A stretch of DNA of 33,234 nt from Epsilonproteobacteria bacterium (ex Lamellibrachia satsuma) (GCA_003934925.1 JQIX01000008.1:1-33234), one strand, 5' to 3'; shown: positions 8,178-16,483, counted from the first letter of the stretch. The notes: generated by a model not told the origin, from the letters alone. Program-made: numbers and translations.

Positions 8178-10095
8178 TTTCCAAAACTTCAAGATACCTT
8201 TCACTCTTCTCTTCATATACCTTTTCAAGTGTAGCTAGCTCTTCCGAGATAGCCGTTAAACCTTTTTTCTGATAACATTCAGGGTCAGCCAGACAGTGAT
8301 TGAGCTCTTTCATTTTTTCTTCCAATGCTTCTATCTCATCAGGCAAAGTATCGAAATCTCTCTGTTCTTTGTAGCTGAGTTTTGTCTGCTTTTTCTCTTT
8401 AGGTTTCTCTTCTTTGTTAATGGCTGTGGTAACCTCTTTCTCCAAAGAAGCTAAATCTCTCATCTCTTTTTCTATTTCCAAGTATTCGGTATAAGTCTGG
8501 TACGATTCCTCAACCACACCATTGCCTTTAAAGATGAAAAGTTTAGAGGCTATTTTATCGATGAAATACCGGTCGTGTGAAACAAAGAGTAGGGCACCGG
8601 GAAATGCGATGAGCTTATCTTCTAAAATAGTAATCGTTTGAATATCCAGATCATTGGTAGGCTCATCAAGAATGAGGCATTCTACATTTTTGGTGAAGAG
8701 CAGGGCCAGGGCAACTCTGTTTTTTTCTCCACCACTGAGTTGTCCGACTTTTTTAGTCATATACTCCTCTGGAAAAAGAAATGTTTTGAGATAGGCATAG
8801 ACATGCATATGTGAGCCTTGTACATCTACGTGATCCCCGCCATCAGGGCAGAAGGTCTCTATAAGTGTATGTTCATCATTGAGCATCTCTCTGTGTTGAT
8901 CAAAATAACCAATAGTGAAATCCCCTTTTTTGATAGTACCGCTATCGGCTTTAAGCCGTCCAAGCAATAGTTTAAGCAAGGTAGATTTTCCTGCACCGTT
9001 AATGCCTACAATGGCTATTTTGTCATGTTGAAGAATACGTGTAGAGAAATTTTCTATGAGATTTTTACCTGCAATACTGTAGTTCAGATTCTCCACATCA
9101 AAGAGCATTTTACGTTTACTTAAACCTTTTTCTCCTTTCCAGCTTTTCTTTTCTCTTTCTAGTTCCACCTGCATTTTACGGATGAGTGTAGGGTTTTTTT
9201 TGGCTTGTTCTCGCAGTTCAAAGACTCTTGCTTTACGCCCTTGGTTTCGTTTTTCTCTGGCACGTACACTTTTACCCAGCCACTCTTCTTCACGTTTGAG
9301 AAGTTTAAGTAAAGTATCATGACTTTTAGCAAGTGACTTCATGCGTTCTTCTTTTTGTGCCAAGTAATCACGGTAACCTCCTTTGTAAGAGACGAGCCCC
9401 TGGTTCTCTACCTCTATGACACGTGTGGCAATAGTGTCAATGAAGTGCCTGTCATGTGAGATAAAAAGCAGGGTGAACTTCTCTTTTAGGAGTATCTCTT
9501 CCAAAAACTCCACCATATAGACATCGAGGTGGTTGGTAGGTTCATCCAAGAGTAGTACATCAGGTTTTTTAAGTACCAGTGAAGCAAGAGCCACACGACG
9601 CTGTTCTCCACCTGAGAGTGAAATGACCAAACGGTTCTCATACTCTTTGAGCTTGAACTCCTGTAGAACACGTTCTATCTTGTCATCAAGATTCCATGCA
9701 TTGTGATGGTCAAGGTAGGCAGAGATATTTTCAAGTTGTGCCAAAAGCTCTCTGTTTTCAAAGTCATGTGCTACCTTGGTACTAAGTATGGCATGTTTTT
9801 TCTGGGCATCTCTGAGTTCCGTGAGTTCATTTAAAATAGCATCTCTTACGGTGAGATCTGCATCGAAACGGGGCTGCTGTGCCAGCATCTCCACTTGAAT
9901 ACTACGGTTGACTACACGTTTGCCTTCTGTGGGCTCTTCGCTTCCAAGGGCAATTTTCATTAAGGTAGATTTGCCACATCCGTTTTGACCTACAATAGCT
10001 ACACGTTCCCCTTCATTAAGATGAAAATCCACACCATCAAGAAGAAGTTTGATGTCATACTGTTTTTTGATGTCAAAAAGGTCTATGAGTGCCAC
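8161..10095 (-). CDS. uup: ABC-F ATPase, Uup type
   Basis: A soluble, ribosome-associated ATPase of the ABC-F family with two ATP-binding cassettes and no membrane domain. Cassette 1 has Walker A GQNGCGKST (36-44), signature LSGGEQRRVALA, and Walker B LLLDEPTNHLD. Cassette 2 has GINGAGKST, LSGGEKNRVALA, and LILDEPTNDLD. The basic interdomain linker and the C-terminal coiled coil (about 570-644, rich in E and K) identify the Uup branch, which has been linked to ribosome function and DNA structure. The start is GTG at 10095, with AAGGAT seven bases upstream. It converges on the LysM/3D gene with a 7-base gap and diverges from the M48 gene. Confidence 0.92.
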   Translation of the reverse strand: MALIDLFDIKKQYDIKLLLDGVDFHLNEGERVAIVGQNGCGKSTLMKIALGSEEPTEGKRVVNRSIQVEMLAQQPRFDADLTVRDAILNELTELRDAQKKHAILSTKVAHDFENRELLAQLENISAYLDHHNAWNLDDKIERVLQEFKLKEYENRLVISLSGGEQRRVALASLVLKKPDVLLLDEPTNHLDVYMVEFLEEILLKEKFTLLFISHDRHFIDTIATRVIEVENQGLVSYKGGYRDYLAQKEERMKSLAKSHDTLLKLLKREEEWLGKSVRAREKRNQGRKARVFELREQAKKNPTLIRKMQVELEREKKSWKGEKGLSKRKMLFDVENLNYSIAGKNLIENFSTRILQHDKIAIVGINGAGKSTLLKLLLGRLKADSGTIKKGDFTIGYFDQHREMLNDEHTLIETFCPDGGDHVDVQGSHMHVYAYLKTFLFPEEYMTKKVGQLSGGEKNRVALALLFTKNVECLILDEPTNDLDIQTITILEDKLIAFPGALLFVSHDRYFIDKIASKLFIFKGNGVVEESYQTYTEYLEIEKEMRDLASLEKEVTTAINKEEKPKEKKQTKLSYKEQRDFDTLPDEIEALEEKMKELNHCLADPECYQKKGLTAISEELATLEKVYEEKSERYLEVLEIAESF

Positions 10096-10122
10096 AATAT
10101 ATCCTTTGGATTAGTTGTTGGA

Positions 10123-10128
10123 ATTATA
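10123..10128 (-). promoter_or_regulatory. Candidate -10 box for uup
   Basis: TATAAT on the minus strand, 27 bases before the GTG start of uup, in a 110-base divergent spacer. Confidence 0.45.
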
Positions 10129-10169
10129 GCAAATAGTGTAGATTTTAAGGCTTGATAAAGTTCATCTTG

Positions 10170-10190
10170 ATATATTTGCGGTAAATATAT
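10170..10190 (+). promoter_or_regulatory. AT-rich hairpin in the leader of the M48 protease gene
   Basis: ATATATTT (10170-10177) and AAATATAT (10183-10190) are perfect arms around GCGGT, ending 15 bases before the ATG. TAGGAA follows as ribosome site. It could be an operator or an mRNA hairpin, and overlaps -10-like sequence. Confidence 0.3.
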
Positions 10191-10205
10191 TCATTAGGAA
10201 ATTTT

Positions 10206-11495
10206 ATGTTGAAAATGATCATTATTCTTTATTCTATCTATACTTTTTTAAGAGTCTATATTTCAGTTATGCAAATAGGCTATATCAACCAGGAAAAAAG
10301 AAAAGATCCTGTACTTATGGCAGCAGGCAAATATATGGTTGCGGCAAATTATGCCGTAGCAAAGGAGAAGGTCGCCATTATTGAGCATTTTGTGGATTAC
10401 CTGATGTTTATCTGGTGGGTCTTTGCAGGATTTGCCTGGCTCTCTTCTATGGTGCAGGTTGAAGGTGAATTGCTTCAGGCTGTACTCTTCTTATTTGGAT
10501 TTGTTGCAGTAAACTACATGGTCGGACTTCCTTTTGAGCTCTATCAGAAATTCAAGATAGATGAAGATTTCGGTTTTAACAAAATGACAGTGAAGATGTT
10601 CATTATTGATGCGCTCAAATCAGCCGCCATGTTCATTGTTCTGGGCGGCATACTGTTCGCAGTACTGGCCTGGATCATTGCCAACTATGAAATGTGGTGG
10701 CTATGGGGGTTTGTGCTGATATTTGCTGTGGCACTGCTTGTCAATGTATTTTACCCGACTGTCATTGCACCCATTTTCAATAAGTTCAATCCTTTGGAAG
10801 AGGGTGATCTGAAAGAAGCTATTACCAAGCTCATGGAGCAAGTAGGCTTAAAAAGTGACGGAATATTTGTCATGGATGCAAGTAAACGTGACAGTCGTCT
10901 GAATGCCTATTTTGGGGGGCTTGGAAAAACTAAGCGAGTTGTACTTTTTGATACCCTTCTGGAAAAACTTGACAAAAAGGAACTTTTAGCCGTACTTGGG
11001 CATGAACTGGGACACTTTACCCATGGGGATATCTGGAAGAACATTGCACTGATGGGCGGCTTGCTTTTTATCGCTTTTTATCTCTTTGGACATTTGCCAG
11101 ATGAGCTCTTTACTCAAATGGGTGTCATTCCGCATGCGGGTGTGAAGATAGCCATGCTGATGCTGCTGCTTCCGCTTGTGAGTTTCGTCTTTACCCCATT
11201 CATGTCATATGTAAGCCGTCATAATGAATATGCAGCAGATGAGTTTGGTTCACAAATGGGCGGTAAAGAGAATCTGGTCTCAGCTCTTATGAAACTGGTT
11301 ACGGAAAATAAATCATTTCCAAAATCACACCCCTTGGTCATCTTTTTCTACTATACGCACCCGCCTGTACTTGAAAGACTGAAAGAGTTGGGTTTTGATG
11401 CATCCAATACGATCGTAGGGGAAGAAGAGATTACAGAAGAACCGGCTTTGCCGAGTGATGGTATTTTTGCTTTTGTAGACAAGGAAGAAAAGTAG
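10206..11495 (+). CDS. M48 (Ste24/CAAX prenyl protease-like) integral membrane metalloprotease
   Basis: A 429-residue inner-membrane zinc protease of the Ste24 branch of M48, longer than HtpX. The N-terminal half carries several hydrophobic helices. The catalytic HELGH is at residues 266-270 (HELGHFTHGD), and the third zinc ligand is E341 in HNEYAADEFG. The HPP-x-LERLKELG block near the C-terminus is characteristic of the family. Bacterial members are thought to act in membrane-protein quality control, since prenylated substrates are absent. Ribosome site TAGGAA precedes the ATG. prmC starts five bases after the stop, so they form an operon. Confidence 0.92.
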   Translation: MLKMIIILYSIYTFLRVYISVMQIGYINQEKRKDPVLMAAGKYMVAANYAVAKEKVAIIEHFVDYLMFIWWVFAGFAWLSSMVQVEGELLQAVLFLFGFVAVNYMVGLPFELYQKFKIDEDFGFNKMTVKMFIIDALKSAAMFIVLGGILFAVLAWIIANYEMWWLWGFVLIFAVALLVNVFYPTVIAPIFNKFNPLEEGDLKEAITKLMEQVGLKSDGIFVMDASKRDSRLNAYFGGLGKTKRVVLFDTLLEKLDKKELLAVLGHELGHFTHGDIWKNIALMGGLLFIAFYLFGHLPDELFTQMGVIPHAGVKIAMLMLLLPLVSFVFTPFMSYVSRHNEYAADEFGSQMGGKENLVSALMKLVTENKSFPKSHPLVIFFYYTHPPVLERLKELGFDASNTIVGEEEITEEPALPSDGIFAFVDKEEK

Positions 11496-11500
11496 CAGCA

Positions 11501-12328
11501 TTGAAAACAAGTATTCAAGAAGCTTTAAGCTGGGCAAAAGAAGAACTGACAGAGTCCTGTGAACGTCCTATGTTTGAAGCTGAATTACTTTTGGCATATC
11601 ATCTTGGGAAAGATCGTATTTATCTGATCACGCATGAGAGTGATAAAGTTGAACATTTTGAAGTTTTTCAAAAGTTTATAAAGAGAAGAGCAGCCAATGA
11701 ACCCTATGAGTATATTGCAGGAAAAGTAAGTTTTTATGATATTCATCTGGAAGTTGAAAAGGGTGTACTGATACCCCGTCCTGAAACGGAGATTTTGATA
11801 GATCTGGTATCCGGGATTATCGAAAAAGAGAAGATCACCCATATTGCCGAGATAGGTGTGGGATCAGGAGCTATCTCAGTGGTATTGGCACGTAAGTTCC
11901 CTGAACTGAAGATCATTGCAACCGATATTTGTGATGCACCATTAAAGGTGGCTCACAAAAATATTGACACTTTTGGTTTGACTGAGCAGGTCGAATTGCG
12001 TAAGTCCAACCTTATAGATGAAATTAATGAACCCATAGAACTGGTGGTTTCAAACCCGCCTTACATTGCAGAAGATTGTTTACTGGAACCCAATGTAGTA
12101 GATTATGAACCTAAAGAGGCACTTTTTGGCGGAAGAGTAGGGGATGAGCTTTTAAAACAGATCATCTTGGATGTAAAAGAAAAAGGTATAAAATATTTAG
12201 CCTGTGAAATGGGGTATGACCAAAAAGAACCCATAAAAGCTTTTGTTAATGAAGTTGGGGTAAAATCCATAAAATTCTATAAAGATTTAGCAGGATTTGA
12301 CAGAGGATTTGTCATTCAATTTTTGTAG
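11501..12328 (+). CDS. prmC: Peptide chain release factor N5-glutamine methyltransferase
   Basis: Methylates the GGQ glutamine of release factors RF1/RF2 using S-adenosylmethionine. The 275-residue protein has an N-terminal helical domain, the SAM site EIGVGSGAISVVLA, and the catalytic NPPY at 185-188 (VVSNPPYIAEDCLLEPNVV). The start is TTG at 11501, directly after the M48 gene; AGGAAG lies rather far upstream (11482-11487), but the N-terminus (SIQEALSWA) matches the family. The stop TAG is supplied by the GTAG motif that begins the REP-like repeat. Confidence 0.95.
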   Translation: MKTSIQEALSWAKEELTESCERPMFEAELLLAYHLGKDRIYLITHESDKVEHFEVFQKFIKRRAANEPYEYIAGKVSFYDIHLEVEKGVLIPRPETEILIDLVSGIIEKEKITHIAEIGVGSGAISVVLARKFPELKIIATDICDAPLKVAHKNIDTFGLTEQVELRKSNLIDEINEPIELVVSNPPYIAEDCLLEPNVVDYEPKEALFGGRVGDELLKQIILDVKEKGIKYLACEMGYDQKEPIKAFVNEVGVKSIKFYKDLAGFDRGFVIQFL

Positions 12329-12399
12329 GGTGTTGTCTCCCGATAACACCAATAGCTAAAAATATTTAAATGGTGTTGTGAGGACACAACACCCTACAA
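12325..12399. repeat. REP-like pair of inverted hairpins (copy 1)
   Basis: Two 22-base hairpins lie head to head. The first has arms GGTGTTGTC and GATAACACC with loop TCCC (12329-12350, one G-T pair). The second is perfect, with GGTGTTGTG and CACAACACC around AGGA (12372-12393). Each is bordered outside by GTAG read outward-in (12325-12328, and CTAC at 12394-12397), like the tetranucleotide foot of REP sequences. The outer arms also pair with each other over about 14 bases. The repeat fills almost the whole gap between prmC and the DUF4149 gene. Confidence 0.75.
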
Positions 12400-12417
12400 G
12401 ATAAAAGGAAACAAAAA

Positions 12418-12897
12418 ATGAAAAAATATTTCAGAATAACAACAATGGTATATCTTATATTGCTGGGAGCCACACTGGGTGCAGGACTTTTTGCAGGTAT
12501 TGTTGTTGCGCCTGTAACATTCCATACGGAGCAATGGTTGGGATCGGAAATTTTGAGCCATTATCAGGAAGGGCTCATTATGACAGAGAACTTTGTAAAA
12601 CTCTCTTATCTGGTGGACTTTACCCTGATCTGTGTTGCATTGTATGAGGGATATAAATATAAAAAGTTTGAAAGAGACACCATTACACAAATAGCAACCT
12701 TTTTTGTTTTGGCTACGGGATTGATGTTCAGTCACTATTATCTGCCGGATATCCTCAATATGCAGTTGGCAGGAGAGAAGATGACACAATCTGCAGCTTT
12801 CATCAATACACACAAAGGAAGCGAGATCAATTTTAAGATCTTCTCTTTGGCCCTTTTGGTACTTATGATTCAAAATATGCGTAAGGCATGCAAGTGA
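12418..12897 (+). CDS. DUF4149 family four-helix membrane protein
   Basis: A 159-residue integral membrane protein with four predicted helices (about 8-32, 58-80, 88-108, 133-153). It has the family's small-residue first helix (LGATLGAGLFAGIVVAPVTF) and FxxATGLMFSHYYLPDI in helix 3. DUF4149 (TMEM205-like) has no established biochemical function. AAGGAA lies seven bases before the ATG. The stop TGA is the first arm of a small hairpin (12895-12909). Confidence 0.75.
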   Translation: MKKYFRITTMVYLILLGATLGAGLFAGIVVAPVTFHTEQWLGSEILSHYQEGLIMTENFVKLSYLVDFTLICVALYEGYKYKKFERDTITQIATFFVLATGLMFSHYYLPDILNMQLAGEKMTQSAAFINTHKGSEINFKIFSLALLVLMIQNMRKACK

Positions 12898-13000
12898 TGC
12901 TTTGCATCATTAAGTGAGGGGTGATGAGTGATGAGTGAAGAGTGCAGGTATGCATTGCTCTGCAATGCTTCTATTGGTTGGGTGTGTATTGCACACTACA
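12895..13000. repeat. Composite repeat block: hairpins plus GTGAAGA-type heptamers
   Basis: In order: hairpin TGATGC-TTT-GCATCA (12895-12909); five heptamers of GTGAWGA type (12914-12948); hairpin GCATTGC-TCT-GCAATGC (12952-12968); and a dyad GTGTG/CACAC (about 12981-12995) followed by CTACA, which is GTAG on the other strand. The heptamer and second hairpin recur at 23984-24043. An open frame crosses this block into the next gene, but its codons are repeat sequence. Confidence 0.75.
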
Positions 13001-13009
13001 GGAGATGTA

Positions 13010-13501
13010 ATGGATAATGAAATTTTAGAACATCCATTCAAGCCCATTGTTTACAAGGATACAGAGATACTTATATTGGGTTCTTTTCCCAGTATCCAAT
13101 CATTTGAAAAGAATTTCTATTATGCACATCCGCGTAACCAGTTTTGGAAGATCCTTGAAGCAATAACAGGCTACCCTGTTAACAATCGTGATCAAAAGCT
13201 TTGGTTGCTCAAAGAGTGTAAATTCGGTCTGTGGGATATGGTCAAAGAGTGTAGCCGTAACAACTCGCTTGACAGTTCCTTGGAGCAAGAGGAAGTCAAT
13301 GATATAGCCTCTTTTTTGGAAAAGAACACAACGATCAAAAAATTGGCATTCACCGGTAAAAAGGCAGAGACACTTTTTAAAACACACTTTTCTTATTTGG
13401 AGATAGAGACCGTCTATCTGCCTTCACCTTCATCAGCTTATGCTAAAATGTCATTTGAAAAAAAAGTCATAGCATATAAAAAAGCTCTAGGATACAACTG
13501 A
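13010..13501 (+). CDS. Hypoxanthine (deoxyinosine)/uracil-DNA glycosylase, UDG superfamily family 6
   Basis: A base-excision repair enzyme that removes deaminated bases (deoxyinosine in the founding members). It has 163 residues from the ATG at 13010, which has AGGAG five bases upstream. The UDG-fold motif 1 ILGSFPSIQSFEKNFYYAHPRNQFWKIL includes the HPRN asparagine characteristic of family 6, and motif 2 is LPSPSSAYAKMSFEKK. A 25-residue longer frame from a GTG at 12935 is open, but it is translated repeat sequence with no ribosome site, so I reject it. Loose cluster with apaH; both deal with aberrant nucleotides. Confidence 0.88.
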   Translation: MDNEILEHPFKPIVYKDTEILILGSFPSIQSFEKNFYYAHPRNQFWKILEAITGYPVNNRDQKLWLLKECKFGLWDMVKECSRNNSLDSSLEQEEVNDIASFLEKNTTIKKLAFTGKKAETLFKTHFSYLEIETVYLPSPSSAYAKMSFEKKVIAYKKALGYN

Positions 13502-13510
13502 TGCAAACTC

Positions 13511-13560
13511 TTCACTCTTCACTCTTCACTCTTCACTTTATCTGTATGGAGTACAGATAA
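13511..13560. repeat. TTCACTC heptamer array followed by a hairpin over the apaH start
   Basis: Four TTCACTC/T units (13511-13538) are the reverse orientation of the GAGTGAA heptamers at 12914 and 23984. Immediately after is a perfect hairpin with arms TTATCTGTA (13538-13546) and TACAGATAA (13552-13560) and loop TGGAG. The loop GGAG is the only good ribosome site for apaH, eight bases before its ATG, and the A of that ATG is in the stem. Confidence 0.8.
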
Positions 13561-14387
13561 TGGCAGTTTGGGCGATCGGAGATATACAGGGGTGCTATAA
13601 CGCTTTTATGCAGTTGCTTGGAGAGATTGCATTTGATCCAAAGCATGATAAGCTGTGGCTTGCAGGTGACCTGGTCAATCGCGGAGAGAACTCGCTTAAA
13701 GTACTTGAATACCTTTATAGTATCAGAGAGAGTGTAGAGATCGTTCTTGGTAATCACGATATTACACTTATAGCAGCCTATTATGGTATCAAAAAGAGCA
13801 ATTCCACCATAGATCCCATACTTCAGTCGCCTAGGGCTAAAGAGCTTGTAGAATGGCTTAAAAGCCAAAAATTTCTGCATGTGGATTATACACTTGGATA
13901 TTGCATGGCGCATGCAGGCATTTCTCCGGAATTTGATCTGGGTATGGCGATCCGTTATGCAAAGAGAGTAGAAAAGAAATTGCAAAGTGATCATGCAGGG
14001 GTATGGCTTGAAAAAATGTTTAAAAGCGGTATGAACCGTTTTAACAGAGAATCCAGCAAGATAGATATCGATCGTTATATCGTAAGTGCCTTTACACGTA
14101 TGCGATACTGCTATAAAGACCATAGACTGGACTTTGATCAAAAAGGTGCTCCTACGGATGCTTTGAGAGAAAAAGGTTTAAAACCCTGGTTTGAATGTGA
14201 GAGCAGAAAAGAGATCCATTTGAAGATCATCTTCGGACACTGGTCAACATTGGGTTTCTATGAAGATGAAAATGTATTGGCTCTAGATACAGGGTGCCTA
14301 TGGGGCGGAAAGCTTACAGCCGCGAGGATAGATGTGGATGAGGTGGAGATTGTGCAAGTATCGTGTGATGCTGCTATGGAACCGTAG
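13560..14387 (+). CDS. apaH: Bis(5'-nucleosyl)-tetraphosphatase, symmetrical (diadenosine tetraphosphatase)
   Basis: Hydrolyses Ap4A to two ADP in the cytoplasm. The 275-residue length fits ApaH. Metallophosphatase motifs appear in order: GDIQGC (7-12), GDLVNRG (about 36-42), GNHD (about 62-65), and AHAGISP (about 117-123), then GHWS and DTGCLWGG near the end. The Q in GDIQGC in place of H is normal for ApaH. Expression may be limited by the hairpin covering its ribosome site and start codon. Its stop is followed by a 199-base spacer holding a second REP-like pair. Confidence 0.95.
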   Translation: MAVWAIGDIQGCYNAFMQLLGEIAFDPKHDKLWLAGDLVNRGENSLKVLEYLYSIRESVEIVLGNHDITLIAAYYGIKKSNSTIDPILQSPRAKELVEWLKSQKFLHVDYTLGYCMAHAGISPEFDLGMAIRYAKRVEKKLQSDHAGVWLEKMFKSGMNRFNRESSKIDIDRYIVSAFTRMRYCYKDHRLDFDQKGAPTDALREKGLKPWFECESRKEIHLKIIFGHWSTLGFYEDENVLALDTGCLWGGKLTAARIDVDEVEIVQVSCDAAMEP

Positions 14388-14459
14388 GCCTGGGTGTCCC
14401 CATCCCGACATAAGCTTCTAATAAAGAAAATGTTTATTTTGCATATTAAATTTTTTCTC

Positions 14460-14563
14460 GTTCCGTATCTCCTGATACGGAATGCATATACAATATTATA
14501 ACGAATTGGTAGTAATTTTATTATTTAAATGTGGTGTATGTTCCATATCGGGAGATATGGAAC
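14460..14563. repeat. REP-like pair of inverted hairpins (copy 2)
   Basis: The first hairpin (14461-14482) has arms TTCCGTATC and GATACGGAA around TCCT. The second (14540-14563) has arms GTTCCATATC and GATATGGAAC around GGGA. Both stems are perfect and nearly the same sequence, but the loops are inverted relative to each other, as in copy 1 at 12325-12399, whose stems are unrelated. The 57-base spacer is AT-rich. This lies between the convergent apaH and ligase genes, so it may also serve as a transcription barrier. Confidence 0.75.
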
Positions 14564-14586
14564 AAGAGTGGAATAGTTATGATTCT

Positions 14587-15765
14587 CTATCTAACAATAT
14601 GTCCCACGAATTTAGACATATTATCGAGTATCTTCCCGCCCTTTCTAAACCCTAATCCACATGCTTCATAGGCGTAGAAGACACCGGCCTGATAACTTGA
14701 ACCATGGCTGTCTGTAGGCAGTTCGGTATAGGCCTGGTAAAGCATTTTGTGTTTACCGTACTCTCCGCCTATCTCTTCGACTTTCTGGCCTTTTTCATCA
14801 AGAATGGTTACATTGCCTCCTTCTCTTCCAAAAAGAGGTTTGCTTACCTGTTTTTGTCCCTGCAATGGTTCAAATGAGCTCTCCAAAAGCAGAGGGTGGT
14901 TTGGATAAAGGTCCCACAGTATTTTGAGTATCCCTTTACTCTGGAAGAGCAGGGTGTAGGCAGGGTTGAAGATAATAGCTTTCTGGTTCTTGATAATGTT
15001 GGTCAGCAGCATAGCGAGGTCAGATTCTTCCAAGGCTATGTCCTCCCAGGGAATGAGTTTGAACCACAGCTCGTATTGCTTATCATTATAAAAAATACCT
15101 TCTTCTGCAGAGAACTCTATCTCATCGATATAGGCGAACTGGGTAGTATATCCTGCTTCTGTGGCGATATGTTGTAGGAGTCTGACCGTATTCTCTTCCT
15201 CGGCATTGCCTCTGATGGAGGTAAAAAGGAACTCCCATCCTTCATAACGTGCTTCAAAAGTGGTGACATCCTCTTCAAGTGTAACAAGACGTTTGAAATT
15301 CTCAAGCAGGGCTTCATAGAGGGCATTGAACTGCTGTGCTTCCTCAAGACCGTTCTGTTTGAGCATCGCCCACTGGATGATCGCCGTCTCGAAAAGGGCC
15401 GTAGGTGTATCTGCATTGAACTCTATAAGCTTGATCGGTTTTCCGTCTATGCCGCCTGCCAGATCAAAACGCCCGTAAAGATGCCAGTGTACATCATTTT
15501 CCCATGATTCCTTGATGATCTCAACCAGATTGAAAGGAATGCCGATCTCATGAAAAAGGTTATTTTCAATGACATATTCACCGGCTTCAACGAACATGTC
15601 GTACAGAGTGTTGGCAGCTTCATAGTACGCTTCCGCATCGGCTTCAGAAATGACAACGAGTTCATCCGATATATAAGGACTCTCGTCACTATCGGTATGC
15701 CAGACAAATCCGAGGGATTCAAGATAGTCTGTTGTAAGTGGTTCAATCTTTTTTAAGCTGATCAT
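14587..15765 (-). CDS. Glutathionylspermidine synthase-like ATP-grasp ligase (YgiC/YjfC type)
   Basis: A 392-residue protein resembling the C-terminal synthetase half of glutathionylspermidine synthase, with no amidase domain, which is the YgiC/YjfC arrangement. Recognisable blocks are HLYGRFDLAGG and LIEFNADTPTALFE (about 95-126), the latter part of the ATP-grasp active site, and KPLFGREGGNVTI near the C-terminus. The family forms amide bonds with ATP, but the substrate of stand-alone members is not known. It starts three bases after the UPF0323 lipoprotein stop, so the two are surely co-transcribed; E. coli ygiC likewise follows a lipoprotein gene, ygiB. Confidence 0.85.
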   Translation of the reverse strand: MISLKKIEPLTTDYLESLGFVWHTDSDESPYISDELVVISEADAEAYYEAANTLYDMFVEAGEYVIENNLFHEIGIPFNLVEIIKESWENDVHWHLYGRFDLAGGIDGKPIKLIEFNADTPTALFETAIIQWAMLKQNGLEEAQQFNALYEALLENFKRLVTLEEDVTTFEARYEGWEFLFTSIRGNAEEENTVRLLQHIATEAGYTTQFAYIDEIEFSAEEGIFYNDKQYELWFKLIPWEDIALEESDLAMLLTNIIKNQKAIIFNPAYTLLFQSKGILKILWDLYPNHPLLLESSFEPLQGQKQVSKPLFGREGGNVTILDEKGQKVEEIGGEYGKHKMLYQAYTELPTDSHGSSYQAGVFYAYEACGLGFRKGGKILDNMSKFVGHIVR

Positions 15766-15768
15766 ACG

Positions 15769-16350
15769 TTAACCGCCAAAGAAGCCACCGCTTCTTGTAG
15801 AACTTTTTGTGTTTCCGAAAAAGCCGCTTCTTTTGGTCTTACTCTTTCTTGGCTGATTGAAACTTTTCTGGCTTTTTTGGTAGGTGGAGGGTGACTTGTA
15901 TCCGGCTTTACGGTTGTTCTGATAGTTCTGGTTGCCAAAGAGCTTATTGCCTATCCATGAACCGATCATCGCACCGGCAATACTCGAAAGCAGGACAGAA
16001 CCAAGACCCATTCCTTCAGATACCTGTGGATTTTCCTGTGTCAACGGCGAAGTACCGTTGTCAATCCTTGCAGCCTCCTCTTTGACAAGCTGGTCCATCT
16101 CCTCTTTTGTAAGTACTCTTTCCGTACCATTGAGATCTTTAAGCACAATACGTGTCTCATCTGCGGGGAACTCATCTTTGATCTTGTATTTGCCCGGAGC
16201 AGTCTCTTCGATAATGACAAAAGCACCTTTTGTCTGCGCCTGTTCTTGCTGCTGCTGGTTATCACCCATGCATCCTGTTAATCCGGTCGCCAATAGAGCA
16301 CCAAGTCCTGTAGCAGTTGCAATAGTCGAAAATTTATTGATATATTTCAT
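15769..16350 (-). CDS. UPF0323-family lipoprotein
   Basis: A 193-residue lipoprotein. The signal ends in lipobox LTGC with the lipidated cysteine at residue 27. A polar glutamine-rich spacer, an alpha/beta stretch (about 42-95), and a glycine-rich hydrophobic segment (GMGLGSVLLSSIAGAMIGSWIG, about 113-134) follow. The tail is Asn/Gln/Ser/Lys-rich, basic, and ends in repeated SGFFG / SGGFFGG. UPF0323 is characteristic of Campylobacterota and uncharacterised. The layout parallels E. coli YgiB: lipobox, Gly-rich segment, then a tail with GGF and a terminal Gly-Gly. AGGATC lies eight bases before the ATG. Confidence 0.8.
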   Translation of the reverse strand: MKYINKFSTIATATGLGALLATGLTGCMGDNQQQQEQAQTKGAFVIIEETAPGKYKIKDEFPADETRIVLKDLNGTERVLTKEEMDQLVKEEAARIDNGTSPLTQENPQVSEGMGLGSVLLSSIAGAMIGSWIGNKLFGNQNYQNNRKAGYKSPSTYQKSQKSFNQPRKSKTKRSGFFGNTKSSTRSGGFFGG

Positions 16351-16483
16351 ATATGAAGATCCTATGATAAAAATTTTGGCAATGATAGCAGAAAAAAGTT
16401 AATCTCTAATACATAATTTAAATCAATTTTGAATAAGATGGCTATGAAGTGGTTTTTCTAATCTATGTATAATATTTATAAAT

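Noticed and set aside
12914-12948. Short tandem repeats as a CRISPR array
   Set aside because: The units are contiguous heptamers with no spacers, so they are a microsatellite-type array.
13533-14141. 202-residue open frame antisense to apaH
   Set aside because: apaH is unmistakable on the other strand, and this frame has no family resemblance.
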